Source of the DNA: Eubacteriaceae bacterium
GTDB lineage: Bacteria > Bacillota > Clostridia > Lachnospirales > Lachnospiraceae
Reading direction: 5' to 3'
NCBI GenBank assembly: GCA_910574015.1
Contig: CAJSYQ010000010.1
Span: 1 to 64,000, forward strand
DNA length: 64,000 nt
Below are positions 42,474-52,589 of the stretch, piece by piece. The notes below the pieces were generated by a model. It was not told the DNA's origin and did no database searches. It saw nothing but the letters and a program-made list of their open reading frames with translations. Within the stretch, counting starts at the first letter, position 1; every line of letters starts with the position of its first letter. The position numbers were made by a program, and so were the translations under genes.

Positions 42474-44540
42474 TTATAATTTGACAAGTACAACATTTTT
42501 ATTTTTCAGCTTGAAAGCAACTCTGCTGACATAAGATGGAAGCATATATTTTACAGTATTGATCTCGATCATACTGCCCTCATAGGCATTCCCCCTGACA
42601 ACGACAGCCTTCATCTCCTGATCCGTAATATTGGCGAGTTTGGAAATATCCGCATCCAGATCCGCCAGTTCATGATCCTTTGCCACGATGGTGGCATTCA
42701 ATTTCTTGATCAGCTCTGCCGCTTTCTCTTTGTCAGGCGGAAGCACCTGCAGCACCTTGTTCCAACGATCCTCCAGCATGGATAGTTCATCCAGAAGCTG
42801 TCCTCTTTTCTGTGCAAACAGCGCCTGCTGCTTATTATACAGCGCATTTCGCCCCACCTCGAGATAGGTTTTTATATGAGACCGGTTTCCCAGGTTGTAG
42901 GTGTCCACGCCTCTCACGGCACAGACTCTGCCTCCCAGCAGCATTCCCTTGCTGCCGGATACGATGACCTTCCCCATCGTATTGATAACGCTGTTCATAA
43001 TATAATTTGCCTTGACATTGCCGCCGGCATCAATAGTGGCTGCCTCAAAGAAGCTGCCGGACACCTCCCCGCCAGCCTGGATAAAGCAGTCATGTTTCGA
43101 ACAGCTCCCCTTCTTTATCATGACATTGCCGCCGGCCTTCAGCCTGCCCGCCTCTACATTATGTTCAACGATAATGTCGCCTGTCGCTTCGATATTGCCG
43201 CCGGAATAGACGCTGCCAATGACATAAACCGTCCCGTCCACCTCCAGCTTGCCCGTGACAGCCGTTACATCCTCCCGCACAATGATCATGTTGGAGATGA
43301 TCATTCTTCCGTTCAGGTATTCAAACTTGCCGTTTAGACGGGAAAGATACGTGACGCCGTCGGGTGCTATGGTAAAGCCCTCTCCCTTTAACGGCTTTTT
43401 CTCAATGCCCTTGTTGGCATGCAGGATCTCGCCAAAAACATTCTGTCCGTCTACGCCCTTCTCTGCCGGATGATAGACGGCAAGCTTCTCTCCCTCCTCC
43501 ACCATCTCAAACGCCTCGATATTGACATAATCCACACCCCCGTCGGGAAGCGGCGCCGGAATGCGCGGAAGATCCAGCCGGACAAAGAATTCGAACCAGC
43601 CGTTTCTGCCCGCCTCTGCCGGAGTTCCCTCTGCGATCAGTATCTTTTCGTTCATCCTTCTCTGCCGGATCATATCTGTAATGGCCTCCGGCTTGATCCC
43701 CACTACGATCCCACGCTGCTCCATCGCCTCATAGATGTCCTCCTCAGAAACGAAGTTACCGGGAATCCAGGATATAAAGGCAAATGCCTTATTTCCATTA
43801 TCCTCAACAAATATGCTGAATTCCTTTTTCGTCAGGGCTTTGATGTCGATGCCGGGCTTTTCCTTTACCGTGTGCTTCTCCGTTTTTTTCTTCAAAAGCT
43901 CCTGCCGTTTCTCCTTCATATCCGTACCGGAGAAGATCAGCTTGGCATAGGATGATACATCCAGTCCCGCTTCCAGTCCAAGACGGATCTCCCGCATCTG
44001 CCAGTGGCTGAAAAGATAATTGGTGTAAAAGGAAACCTTAAGCTTCTTCTCCAGTCCCAGGCGGATCTCATTCATCTGCATCCAGTTATACTGGGAATCT
44101 GCATACAATGAGACATCCAGCTCCTCGTACAGACCGATCCGGATCTCGTAGATCTGCTGTACATACATATCGTCCGTCAGCCATCTGTCTATGAGAAGTC
44201 CTTCCTCCAGGGCAAGGCGGATCTGTTCCAGCTCGTCGTCCACGAACCCCCTTTCCAGATAGGGGACAAGATCACAGGATGAGTAGAAAGAGAGCCGGAT
44301 CTGTTTCATCGTCTCATAGCTGTATAAAGGATCTGCATAGGCTGCCACATTTACCTTATCCTTGATCCCCATCCGGATCTGTTCCATCTGGAGCCAGTTA
44401 AATTCGGGATTGGAATAGATGGAAACATCCAATCCCTCTTCTTTTCCGAGAAGAATCTCCTGACTCTGTTCTTCTATATACTGTGAATTTTCCATCATGG
44501 AAAATTCCGAACCTGGAGAGGAATTCTGATCTTCATTCAT
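42474..44540 (-). CDS. DUF342 (FapA-like) protein with seven 26-residue N-terminal repeats
   Basis: A 688-residue cytoplasmic protein. Residues 27-208 are seven back-to-back repeats of exactly 26 residues. The best copies (5-7) read EIRLGLE-x2-L-x-VS-x-Y-A and end in a Gln-Met or similar; copies 3 and 4 are more divergent. Residues about 230-540 are the DUF342/FapA region with its Gly-rich beta-helical centre (GGNIEATGDIIVEHNVEAG, IQAGGEVSGSFFE). A coiled coil follows (about 560-640), then a basic C-terminus. DUF342 proteins are polymer-forming-like and of unclear function. It is co-oriented with and 26 bases from the HD-GYP gene, suggesting a signalling pair. Confidence 0.85.
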   Translation of the reverse strand: MNEDQNSSPGSEFSMMENSQYIEEQSQEILLGKEEGLDVSIYSNPEFNWLQMEQIRMGIKDKVNVAAYADPLYSYETMKQIRLSFYSSCDLVPYLERGFVDDELEQIRLALEEGLLIDRWLTDDMYVQQIYEIRIGLYEELDVSLYADSQYNWMQMNEIRLGLEKKLKVSFYTNYLFSHWQMREIRLGLEAGLDVSSYAKLIFSGTDMKEKRQELLKKKTEKHTVKEKPGIDIKALTKKEFSIFVEDNGNKAFAFISWIPGNFVSEEDIYEAMEQRGIVVGIKPEAITDMIRQRRMNEKILIAEGTPAEAGRNGWFEFFVRLDLPRIPAPLPDGGVDYVNIEAFEMVEEGEKLAVYHPAEKGVDGQNVFGEILHANKGIEKKPLKGEGFTIAPDGVTYLSRLNGKFEYLNGRMIISNMIIVREDVTAVTGKLEVDGTVYVIGSVYSGGNIEATGDIIVEHNVEAGRLKAGGNVMIKKGSCSKHDCFIQAGGEVSGSFFEAATIDAGGNVKANYIMNSVINTMGKVIVSGSKGMLLGGRVCAVRGVDTYNLGNRSHIKTYLEVGRNALYNKQQALFAQKRGQLLDELSMLEDRWNKVLQVLPPDKEKAAELIKKLNATIVAKDHELADLDADISKLANITDQEMKAVVVRGNAYEGSMIEINTVKYMLPSYVSRVAFKLKNKNVVLVKL

Positions 44541-44581
44541 ATTCCATGCCCGCCTTTCCTTTGATCCTCACGAATTGAATT

Positions 44582-44611
44582 ATATTATTATACTACTATG
44601 AAAACCGCCAA
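44582..44611 (-). promoter_or_regulatory. Possible promoter of the DUF342/HD-GYP operon
   Basis: Minus-strand TTGGCG (44606-44611), 18-base spacer, TAATAT (44582-44587). The rest of the gap to the GH43 gene holds no clear terminator, only short GC-rich pairings. Confidence 0.4.
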
Positions 44612-44684
44612 AAGTCTACTTAAATATAAATCTCTGCCGCTGTTATTTTTTCCCGTTCCCGCTGTGGCGGCAGGACCCTTCGGG

Positions 44685-46781
44685 TCACTTTGTTCTCGCC
44701 TTGATGGTTCTGTATCTGCTGAAGGATTTCTTTCCGTTTATCTTCACATAGCTTCGCACATGGAAATAATAAGCCGTCCCTCTCTTTAGCATCGGCACTG
44801 TACATTTCGCCGACTTCACTGTAGTGTAATAACCGCGTTTCGATTTTTTCCTGCCAAATGCCACCTCATACCCAGCGGCACCCGGCGCCTTTTTCCACGT
44901 CAGCTTGACGCTTTTCTTATTTCTTGCAGCCGCTTTCAGTTTTGTTACCCGGCCCGGTTTCTTTTTCACCACCACCGGCACTGTTGTTGTCAGGGATGCC
45001 CCATCCTCCTTATATGTGATCTTCAAAGTCTTGGTCCCTGGTTTCTTTGTGCTGATCTTCGCCGCATTGCTGGAAAACTTCGTCACCTTCTTTGTCAGCC
45101 CATTGGCGTAAAATGCCCGGACAACCGCCTTTTTCGCCGACACTTTACTTCCCGTAAAGAATTCATTCTTACTCATGGTGACGCCAATGGAACGCAGGGA
45201 AGTATCAGAAGAATCCAGCGACGTATAAAATGTGGCGGCAACCTTGTCGCTTCCCTTTGTCACCGTCAGGGTGCCATTCACCATGGTCAGGTAATATCCG
45301 GGAAGGGATATGCTCTCAAAGGAAACACCTTTGCTGTCAGACAGCCCCTCTCTCGTGCGGAAGGTCTGTTTCTTCGCCATGGACGTGGTGGCCCCGGTAT
45401 CCTGTGCCAGCGTCACCGACTTTTTGGAGTTCACGGTCAGATAGAGTCCCGGTTTATTCTCCGACTGGATGGATGCATAGGACCCCTTCGTCTTATCTGC
45501 CTTTCCCGGCCCGATCACCCATTTCCGGTCCGCTGCTGCCGAACTCAGCCCGGCTCCCACCTTTACCTTCGTATAGGGATAAGCGGAATCCGAGACAGAA
45601 TTGGCGAATTTCTTATGGGACAGGGGCGTTCCCATATTCGTATAGATCGTTGTCGCCTTCCCCGTCAGCCCCGCCGCCGTCTCCTCCATTGGTACGACGC
45701 TGCCGTCTGCATTAAACTTCAGCTCTGTCACACATGCCGACCTGCGGTAGCCGGACCCTCCCGGCAGGGAGCCGTTATGATAGACAAAATATGTCCTGCC
45801 CTTAAAGTCAAACACAGCCATATGGTTTGTATTGGAGGTGGCGGCAGGCCCCATAATGATACCTCCGAATGTCCATGTGCCGGTCAAAAGATCATCTGTG
45901 GTGGCATACGCCATCTGCTCCCGCCATCCATAGGCGTAGAAGAGATAATACTTTCCATAATAGGTGCCGTCGGCATTCTGGCGGCGGTAGATCCATGGCG
46001 CCTCCGTAAAGGAGTTCAGTCCTGCGGTCTTATCCACAATATCTGCAGAGGTCACTGATGTGCCGCAGGTGATCTTCCCGTCCCCATTCAGATCCTTCAC
46101 CGACATCATATCTTCATTCAGCTCACAGACATAATATTTTCCATTTCCCCAGGCCAGATAGCGGTGCTCCACACCCTGAGGATCGGTTTCCACCCAGGCC
46201 GTCGGGTCGATATCGTTCCAGTTGCTGGTCTGGGGTTCTGTCATAGAGCCCTTTACCAGCGGCTCCCCTTTATCTTTAAAAGGACCGGTGGGGCTGTCTG
46301 ATACCGCCACGCCGATGCACTGCTTGTCATTGTCCACACTCTTCTTCGCCCAGGTACAGTAGTAAAAATAATATTTGTTCCGGTATTTCATGACCTGTCC
46401 CGCCCAGGCAGAGTTGCTTGTACTGGCCCATTGAATGCTGGAGGTGTTGTCCGCTTTCATAATGACGCCCTCGTATTTCCATGTCTGCATGTCCTTGGTG
46501 GAGTAGCACGCCCATTCCGGCATATTATACGCATTATTCGTGGCAGTGTCATGGCCCACATAGAGATAAACCGTATCCCCATCCACCAGTACGGATGGAT
46601 CGCCGCCATACATTCTCCTGCCGGCGGCATCAAAGCCGGCAATGGGGTTGCCTGTGCTCTTCTCCAGAGTAATTTCCCTTGTCGCCGCCTTCGCCGTGAA
46701 ACCTGCCGCAGTTCCCGGCAGCACTGGTATTATCAGACTCAGCGCCAGCAGTCCCGCCAGCATTTTCTTCATCATCTCCAT
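44685..46781 (-). CDS. Secreted GH43 glycosidase with AbfB, Ig-like and FN3 domains
   Basis: A 698-residue exported enzyme. Signal peptide about 1-33; GH43 propeller about 45-400 with D61 (GGDPSV), D192 (DIDPTAW) and E260 (FTEAPWIYRR) as the expected catalytic set; an AbfB-type beta-trefoil about 400-520 (arabinofuranose binding in the family); an Ig-like domain about 530-606; and a fibronectin type III domain about 610-698. AAGGAG lies seven bases before the ATG, inside the end of the upstream paralogue, one base past its stop codon. It is very similar to that paralogue through the AbfB part, so the two arose by tandem duplication. Activity on arabinan or arabinoxylan side chains is inferred. 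Confidence 0.9.
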   Translation of the reverse strand: MEMMKKMLAGLLALSLIIPVLPGTAAGFTAKAATREITLEKSTGNPIAGFDAAGRRMYGGDPSVLVDGDTVYLYVGHDTATNNAYNMPEWACYSTKDMQTWKYEGVIMKADNTSSIQWASTSNSAWAGQVMKYRNKYYFYYCTWAKKSVDNDKQCIGVAVSDSPTGPFKDKGEPLVKGSMTEPQTSNWNDIDPTAWVETDPQGVEHRYLAWGNGKYYVCELNEDMMSVKDLNGDGKITCGTSVTSADIVDKTAGLNSFTEAPWIYRRQNADGTYYGKYYLFYAYGWREQMAYATTDDLLTGTWTFGGIIMGPAATSNTNHMAVFDFKGRTYFVYHNGSLPGGSGYRRSACVTELKFNADGSVVPMEETAAGLTGKATTIYTNMGTPLSHKKFANSVSDSAYPYTKVKVGAGLSSAAADRKWVIGPGKADKTKGSYASIQSENKPGLYLTVNSKKSVTLAQDTGATTSMAKKQTFRTREGLSDSKGVSFESISLPGYYLTMVNGTLTVTKGSDKVAATFYTSLDSSDTSLRSIGVTMSKNEFFTGSKVSAKKAVVRAFYANGLTKKVTKFSSNAAKISTKKPGTKTLKITYKEDGASLTTTVPVVVKKKPGRVTKLKAAARNKKSVKLTWKKAPGAAGYEVAFGRKKSKRGYYTTVKSAKCTVPMLKRGTAYYFHVRSYVKINGKKSFSRYRTIKARTK

Positions 46782-46782
46782 A

Positions 46783-48417
46783 CTATTTCTCCTTCCTGTC
46801 CACATAAAAAGTGGCCATCTTCTTATCGCTGCCATCCGTGAGGCAGAGCTTCTGTTCCTTCACGGTAAGATACTTCCCTGGCTGCGATATGCTCTCAAAG
46901 GATACTCCCCTGGCATCAGCCATTCCCGCCACCGTGCGGAAGGTCTGCCGCTTCGCCGCAGCTTCCGAAGCATCTGTGTCCTGTGCCAGTGTCACGGTTC
47001 CGTCCTCCCCGGCTGTCAGGTAAAGCCCCGGCTTATTTTCTGACTGAATGGATACAAAGGCATCCTTCCCCGGATCCGCCTTCCCTTTGGCCAGCACCCA
47101 TTCCGCATCCCGTTCCGTCTCGGGAGTTCCGGCGAGAACAGCGATATCCTTGTAGGGATATTCCTGATCATTGCCGGAATTCATAAAATTCTCATGAAAC
47201 AGGCTGTTTCCCGCTCCATCCCGGATCTTCATGATCGTACCGTTCAGTCCCGCCGCCGTCTCCGACATCACTTCCACCTTTCCCTTATCGTCGAACCGGA
47301 GTTCCGTGATGCAGGCGGAACGGCGGTAGCCGTTTCCACCCGGAAGGGAACCATTGTGATAAACAAAATACGTTTTTCCCTTGAAATCAAAGACCGCCAT
47401 ATGATTCGTATTGGAGGTGGCAGTGGGAGGCATAAGAACCGAACCGAATTTCCAGGAACCCGTCAGCAGATCATCCGTCGTGGCATAGGCCATGCGCTCC
47501 CGCCACCCATAAGCGTAGAAGAGATAATATTTCCCGTAATATTTCCCCTCCGCATCCTTTCTCCGGTAGATCCATGGCGCCTCCGTAAAGGAGGTGAGGC
47601 CGGTCTGGTGGTGCAGCACATCCGCCTCCTCCGGCGTCATTCCACAGGTGATCTTCCCATCCCCGTTCAGATCCTTTACCGAGATCATATCCTCATTCAG
47701 CTCACAGATATAATACTGGCTGTTCCCCCAGGCAAGATAGCGGTGCTCCTCTCCCGAATCATCGGTTTCCACCCAGACTGTCGGATCAATATCGTCCCAG
47801 TTGCTCCGCTGGGGTTCCGTCAGCGTTCCCTGTACCAGCGGCTTTCCAATATCCTTGAACGGGCCGGTGGGACTGTCCGCCACGGCCACACCGATGGACT
47901 GCTTTCCAGAGGACGTCTTATCCCAGGAACAATAATATAAATAGCAGCGGTCCTTTCCCGCTTCTCCGTCCCGGTGCTTCACCACCTGGCTCGCCCAGGC
48001 AGTGGTGGAGCTTGTGACCCAGTCAACCTCATCCGTGCTTACCTTCATCACTGTCCCCTCGGATTTCCAGTTTTTCATATCCTTGGTGGAATAGCACACA
48101 TACTCCGGAATATTGTATATGGCCCGCTTTACTTCACTGTCCGTGGACAGGTCATGTCCGGTATACAGATATACCGTATCGCCGTCCACCAGCACCGACG
48201 GGTCACCGCCATACTGGTAGTCTCCCGTCTCACTGTCCCCCACCAACGGATTTCCGCCGGTGCTTTTCTGTAACGACACCTCGCCATTCTCCAGCGCTGT
48301 CATTACCGGCTCCTGCTTTTTCGTCTGCGTACCCTCTTCCTTCTCTCCTCCGGAGCAGGCCGTCAGCCCGGACAGTGCCGCCGCCAGCACCAGGGCGCAA
48401 AGCTTTCTTCTCTTCAT
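46783..48417 (-). CDS. Lipid-anchored GH43 glycosidase with AbfB domain
   Basis: A 544-residue lipoprotein. Signal peptide MKRRKLCALVLAAALSGLTA with lipobox LTAC (Cys21). The GH43 propeller has D72 (GGDPSV), DIDPTVW and FTEAPWIYRR, and an AbfB-type trefoil ends the protein (SIQSENKPGLYLTAGEDG, VSFESISQPGKYLTVKEQ). It lacks the Ig and FN3 modules of its downstream paralogue. The start was placed at MKRRK although the GGGGG ribosome-binding site is 11 bases away; longer versions would spoil the signal peptide. It diverges from the endo-arabinanase gene. Membrane anchoring would let it trim oligosaccharides near the importers. Confidence 0.9.
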   Translation of the reverse strand: MKRRKLCALVLAAALSGLTACSGGEKEEGTQTKKQEPVMTALENGEVSLQKSTGGNPLVGDSETGDYQYGGDPSVLVDGDTVYLYTGHDLSTDSEVKRAIYNIPEYVCYSTKDMKNWKSEGTVMKVSTDEVDWVTSSTTAWASQVVKHRDGEAGKDRCYLYYCSWDKTSSGKQSIGVAVADSPTGPFKDIGKPLVQGTLTEPQRSNWDDIDPTVWVETDDSGEEHRYLAWGNSQYYICELNEDMISVKDLNGDGKITCGMTPEEADVLHHQTGLTSFTEAPWIYRRKDAEGKYYGKYYLFYAYGWRERMAYATTDDLLTGSWKFGSVLMPPTATSNTNHMAVFDFKGKTYFVYHNGSLPGGNGYRRSACITELRFDDKGKVEVMSETAAGLNGTIMKIRDGAGNSLFHENFMNSGNDQEYPYKDIAVLAGTPETERDAEWVLAKGKADPGKDAFVSIQSENKPGLYLTAGEDGTVTLAQDTDASEAAAKRQTFRTVAGMADARGVSFESISQPGKYLTVKEQKLCLTDGSDKKMATFYVDRKEK

Positions 48418-48539
48418 TCTGATGGAATCCCCCTTTCCTTGTTGTAGCATATGCTGCGGATTCATTTAGGCGTGGAAAATATTGGAACCTTCTGACCCTG
48501 GCAGCATAAAAATTACAAATTTTTGACACACTAATTCTT

Positions 48540-48568
48540 TTGACTTTAATCCTATTCTGAATTATAAT
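48540..48568 (+). promoter_or_regulatory. Promoter of the endo-arabinanase gene
   Basis: TTGACT (48540-48545), 17-base spacer, TATAAT (48563-48568). I could not find a convincing promoter for the divergent lipoprotein gene in the same gap. Confidence 0.8.
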
Positions 48569-48628
48569 GGATATTAAGAAAATATGCAATACAGCAAAAC
48601 CATTGCACCAAAAAGGGAGGTCAAAATA

Positions 48629-50722
48629 ATGAGAAAACACCTGAAACGCACGGTGTCCTGCTTTGTGGCTGCCACTCTTATGGCTACATCCATAATGGCT
48701 CCGCTGAGCCCCGCCGGTACGCCGACTGCACAGGCACAGATCAAAACCCATGTATCGGTACATGATCCGTCCATCGCAGTATCCAAGGAAGGTACATACT
48801 ACGTCTTTGGATCACATATTGATGCTGCCAAATCAACAGACCTGATCAACTGGCAGACATTTACAAATGGTTACACTACCCCGAACAACAAACTTTTCGG
48901 CGACATGGCAAAGAATCTTGCCGAGCCGTTTAAATGGGCGGGAGACCATGATGTAGATGCCAAAAACTACAGCATCTGGGCTCCGGATGTATTCTGGAAT
49001 CCAAGATATGACAATGGCGACGGGACCAAGGGCGCCTATATGATGTACTTCTGTACCACTTCCACTGCAGTCCGCTCTGTGATCGCTTTTGCTACATCCC
49101 AGAACATTGAGGGACCTTATACGTACAAAAAATCCCTGATCTACTCAGGATTTACCAAGGAGAGCGCCAAGGATGGCGGAAGCAGGGTAGATAAGAAGTA
49201 TACGAACACCAACATCGGCCAGCTCATCGCAAACGGAACACTGAAGGACGGTCTCAACGACAACTGGTTCCGGGGCAATACTACCTATAACAACAGCTAT
49301 GCCCCCAACGCCATTGATCCCACCATCTTTGAGGACAAAGACGGCAAACTCTGGATGACGTACGGCTCCTGGTCCGGCGGTATCTATATCCTGGAAGTTG
49401 ACCCTGCCACCGGCGATGTAAAATATCCGGGCAAGAACGGCACCGCTTCCGGCAACCGCATTGTAGATCAGTATTTCGGGACAAGGATCTCCGGCGGCTT
49501 CGCCAAATCCGGAGAGGGCCCTTACATCCTCTATGATAAGGACAGCGATTATTACTATCTGTATGTCTCCTATGAATGGCTCGGGGTAGACGGCGGCTAC
49601 AATATGCGTCTCTTCCGTTCCAAGAATCCGGATGGACCCTATACCGATGCTGCTGGGAACAACGCCGCACTGGAGAGCATGTCAACAAACTACATGAATA
49701 ACGGAATCAAGGTTATGGGAAATTACAACCTTCCTTATATCTGGTATGCGTACAAAGCACCCGGCCACAACTCAGCCTTTATCGACGAAAAGACAGGCAA
49801 ACGTTTCCTGATCTACCATACACGTTTTCAGGGGCGCGGCGAAGTCCACCAGCTCCGCGTGCACCAGCAGTTCCTGAATGAACAGGGCTGGCCGGTCACC
49901 GCTCCGTATGAGTACACCGGGGAGTCCATCTCTCCTACCGGTTATGCAACGGATGAAGTAGTCGGTGAGTACGCATTTGTCAATCACGGCATTACCTCTG
50001 ACAGGACCACAGTGAATGAAGCCAAAAATATTGTTCTCAAGAAAAACGGGACCATTACCGGGGATGTGACAGGAACCTGGACCGCAAAGGCAGGAACCTA
50101 CCATATGAGTGTCAAGACCGACGGCGTTACTTACAGCGGCGTATTCCTGAAGCAGACAAAGGAAACCAGCGACGCCCAGGTTATGACATTCTCTGCCATC
50201 GGCACAAATAACCAGACGGTCTTTGGTGTGAAGAAGTCAGTGGGACTCTCCGCCCCCAAGTCAACTATTTACACCGGCGGCAATAAGGATAAGACAGTAC
50301 AGCTCAAGCTGAATGGTGTGGCTGAATCGGCTTATACCGTATCCTACAAATCCTCTAAGCCTTCCGTAGCCTCTGTCAGCAAAAAGGGCAAGGTAACAGC
50401 TAAGAAGAAGGGATCAACCAAGATCACTGCCACTATAAAGATAGGAAACAGCACCAAAACTGTGTCGAAGACCATCAAAGTCAAGAAAGCCTATCTGAAG
50501 TTCAGCAAGAAGAAAACTTCGCTGAAGGTAAAGAAATCATACAAATACAGGGTTAAGGCATATGGAATCAAGGCTTCCTCTGTCCGCTTCAAATCTTCCA
50601 AAGCTTCTGTGCTGAAGATCAATAAAAAGACCGGCAAGGCGACGGCTAAGAAAAAAGGAACCGCTAAGATTACCGCAAGCTATAAGAAGGCAAAGGTTAC
50701 CGTTAAGGTAAAAGTAAAATAA
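48629..50722 (+). CDS. Secreted GH43 endo-alpha-1,5-L-arabinanase with two Ig-like (Big_2) domains
   Basis: A 697-residue exported enzyme. Signal peptide about 1-36; GH43 catalytic propeller about 40-420 with D46 (VHDPSI), D229 (AIDPTI) and E295 (SGEGPYI), plus a GHNSAF segment with the histidine that holds the central metal in arabinanases; the family C-terminal barrel about 435-540; and two bacterial Ig-like domains about 545-617 and 620-697, very rich in lysine. GGGAGG lies eight bases before the ATG. It is the only plus-strand gene of the arabinan locus and has its own promoter and terminator. It shares catalytic layout with the enzyme at 10.1-13.4 kb. It would start degradation by cutting the arabinan backbone. 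Confidence 0.93.
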   Translation: MRKHLKRTVSCFVAATLMATSIMAPLSPAGTPTAQAQIKTHVSVHDPSIAVSKEGTYYVFGSHIDAAKSTDLINWQTFTNGYTTPNNKLFGDMAKNLAEPFKWAGDHDVDAKNYSIWAPDVFWNPRYDNGDGTKGAYMMYFCTTSTAVRSVIAFATSQNIEGPYTYKKSLIYSGFTKESAKDGGSRVDKKYTNTNIGQLIANGTLKDGLNDNWFRGNTTYNNSYAPNAIDPTIFEDKDGKLWMTYGSWSGGIYILEVDPATGDVKYPGKNGTASGNRIVDQYFGTRISGGFAKSGEGPYILYDKDSDYYYLYVSYEWLGVDGGYNMRLFRSKNPDGPYTDAAGNNAALESMSTNYMNNGIKVMGNYNLPYIWYAYKAPGHNSAFIDEKTGKRFLIYHTRFQGRGEVHQLRVHQQFLNEQGWPVTAPYEYTGESISPTGYATDEVVGEYAFVNHGITSDRTTVNEAKNIVLKKNGTITGDVTGTWTAKAGTYHMSVKTDGVTYSGVFLKQTKETSDAQVMTFSAIGTNNQTVFGVKKSVGLSAPKSTIYTGGNKDKTVQLKLNGVAESAYTVSYKSSKPSVASVSKKGKVTAKKKGSTKITATIKIGNSTKTVSKTIKVKKAYLKFSKKKTSLKVKKSYKYRVKAYGIKASSVRFKSSKASVLKINKKTGKATAKKKGTAKITASYKKAKVTVKVKVK

Positions 50723-50740
50723 CGATTCTTTCAAGAAGAG

Positions 50741-50785
50741 AAAAAAAGACTGGAGAATTTAGTTTCATTCTCCAGTCTTTTTATT
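50741..50785. terminator. Bidirectional terminator
   Basis: Perfect 14-bp stem AAAGACTGGAGAAT / ATTCTCCAGTCTTT (50745-50758, 50767-50780) with A and T runs on both sides. It ends both the endo-arabinanase transcript and the long minus-strand transport operon. Confidence 0.92.
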
Positions 50786-50793
50786 CGATTCGC

Positions 50794-51057
50794 TTAACAG
50801 TTTTCTTCCAGCTTCCATTTCTTGTGGGGACACCGTCCGCTTTTCGCTAAGGCCCGCAGCTCTACATAACAGCCGCAGGCCGCGCAGGTTCCGGCATTCA
50901 GAAGATCACATTCCTTACAGACGGCAAGACGCCTCTCATATTCTGTCCCGCTTACCCGGTCTGCCTCTTTTATGGCGTCCCGGTATCTCTCAATCTGTTT
51001 CACATCTTCTTCTGCCATCTCCCGCAGCAGACATTTTTTGCAAATCCTTACACCCAT
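50794..51057 (-). CDS. DUF6171 family cysteine-rich protein
   Basis: An 87-residue protein starting MGVRICKKCLLREMAEEDV. It has CxxC pairs (CKKC, CKEC, CAAC) and further cysteines, spaced like a small zinc-binding protein, and matches the pattern I know as DUF6171. Its ATG starts one base after the stop of the GH51 gene, so translation is probably coupled, and no independent ribosome-binding site is evident. It closes the operon at a bidirectional terminator. The link to arabinan use is positional only; the function is unknown. Confidence 0.8.
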   Translation of the reverse strand: MGVRICKKCLLREMAEEDVKQIERYRDAIKEADRVSGTEYERRLAVCKECDLLNAGTCAACGCYVELRALAKSGRCPHKKWKLEENC

Positions 51058-51058
51058 A

Positions 51059-52573
51059 TCACTTTGAAACCCGCAGAGCGATGACACTGTTCTTTGGCAT
51101 GGTCAGCCGGATTCCCTCCGCACTCACCGTATAATCCGAAAAATCCGATTCCTTAACCTGCTCCGGCGCTTCAAAGGTATTCATGGCATGCATATCCGCG
51201 TCGGTCACCACTTTTGCTTCCACCACCTTATAATCCCTGCCGGCAAACTGAATGTCAAGATCCTCCGCCGCTTCAATGGAGAGGTTGTTCAGTGTAATAG
51301 TGATGACACCGTCCTGATCCATCGATACGGATTCTGTGATCTGGGGCACCTGCCATTCCTCTGTGCCGATCTCCGATACGCCTGACAGAGCGCTTTCCAA
51401 AAGATCCGCCCCCTGATGATAACGGTACATATGCATCACGTGATAGGTCGGTGTCTTGATCATCTGTCCGCCCTCTGTCAGAAGGACAGCCTGCAGTACA
51501 TTGACCATCTGGGCAAGGGCAGCAATCTTCACACGATCGCTGTGCTTGTTAAAGATGTTCAGGGTAATACCGGCGATCAATGCATCCCGGATGGTATTCT
51601 GCTGATACAGGAAACCAGGATTCGTTCCGGGCTCTGCCGTGTACCAGGATCCCCATTCGTCCACACACATGCCAATCTCTTTCTCTGGATCATAGTAATC
51701 CATGATCGTGCCATGACGGGTCACCAGTTCATCCATATATAATGCTTTTCCCAGAGTCTTATACCACACCTCACCGTTGAAGTCAGTAGAGCTTCCTTTG
51801 ATCTTCCAGCCCTCTGGATGTACATAATAGTGAAGGGAGAGATAATCCATAAATCCATGCTGCTGATCCTCTTCCTTCGTATTGGCAAATGCAGTCTTAA
51901 GCACGCCCTCTGTCCAGAAATAGTCGTCCACATTGGCACCGCAGCAAACCTTCTTGATCGGTTTCTTCTTGTCATAATTCCGAACATAGGTCTGATAACG
52001 GCGATATTCATTGCCATAAAATTCCGGCGTCATATTGCCGCCGCAGCCCCAGTTTTCATTGCCCACGCCGAAAAAATCAATCTTCCAGGGTTCGGCATGT
52101 CCATTTGCCTTGCGCAGGTCTGCCATGGGAGATACCCCATCAAAGGTCATATATTCCACCCACTCAGACATCTCCTGAACAGTACCGCTCCCCAGATTTC
52201 CATTTACATATGTTTTGCATCCCAGCTGACGGCATAATTCCATAAACTCATGTGTGCCGAAGCTGTTATCCTCCACAACGCCGCCCCAGTGGGTATTGAT
52301 CATTTTCTTACGGTTCTCTTTGGGACCGATTCCATCTTTCCAGTGATATTCATCCGCAAAACAGCCGCCGGGCCATCGCAGCATCGGCACCTTCAGCTCC
52401 TTCAGTGCCTCCACTACGTCAATGCGCATCCCGTTTACATTGGGGATCTCCGAGTGATCTCCCACATAGATGCCCTCATAGATGCATCTTCCCAGATGCT
52501 CCGAAAAGTGACCATATACCTCCGGCTCGATCCGGCTCTTCTTATTTTCTTCGTTAATAATTAACTTTGCCAC
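51059..52573 (-). CDS. abfA: Intracellular GH51 alpha-N-arabinofuranosidase
   Basis: A 504-residue cytoplasmic enzyme that removes terminal arabinofuranose from imported oligosaccharides. No signal peptide. GH51 residues are visible: E173 in [11 protein letters not shown] as acid/base and E306 in CVDEWGSWY as nucleophile; the N-terminal [18 protein letters not shown] and [14 protein letters not shown] are typical. The start is GTG ([10 protein letters not shown]) with AAGGAGAGG upstream; an ATG 18 codons earlier would lengthen it into the GH43 gene. It follows the GH43 gene at 16 bases. Confidence 0.95.
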   Translation of the reverse strand: MAKLIINEENKKSRIEPEVYGHFSEHLGRCIYEGIYVGDHSEIPNVNGMRIDVVEALKELKVPMLRWPGGCFADEYHWKDGIGPKENRKKMINTHWGGVVEDNSFGTHEFMELCRQLGCKTYVNGNLGSGTVQEMSEWVEYMTFDGVSPMADLRKANGHAEPWKIDFFGVGNENWGCGGNMTPEFYGNEYRRYQTYVRNYDKKKPIKKVCCGANVDDYFWTEGVLKTAFANTKEEDQQHGFMDYLSLHYYVHPEGWKIKGSSTDFNGEVWYKTLGKALYMDELVTRHGTIMDYYDPEKEIGMCVDEWGSWYTAEPGTNPGFLYQQNTIRDALIAGITLNIFNKHSDRVKIAALAQMVNVLQAVLLTEGGQMIKTPTYHVMHMYRYHQGADLLESALSGVSEIGTEEWQVPQITESVSMDQDGVITITLNNLSIEAAEDLDIQFAGRDYKVVEAKVVTDADMHAMNTFEAPEQVKESDFSDYTVSAEGIRLTMPKNSVIALRVSK

Positions 52574-52589
52574 GATTTCCTCTCCTTTT

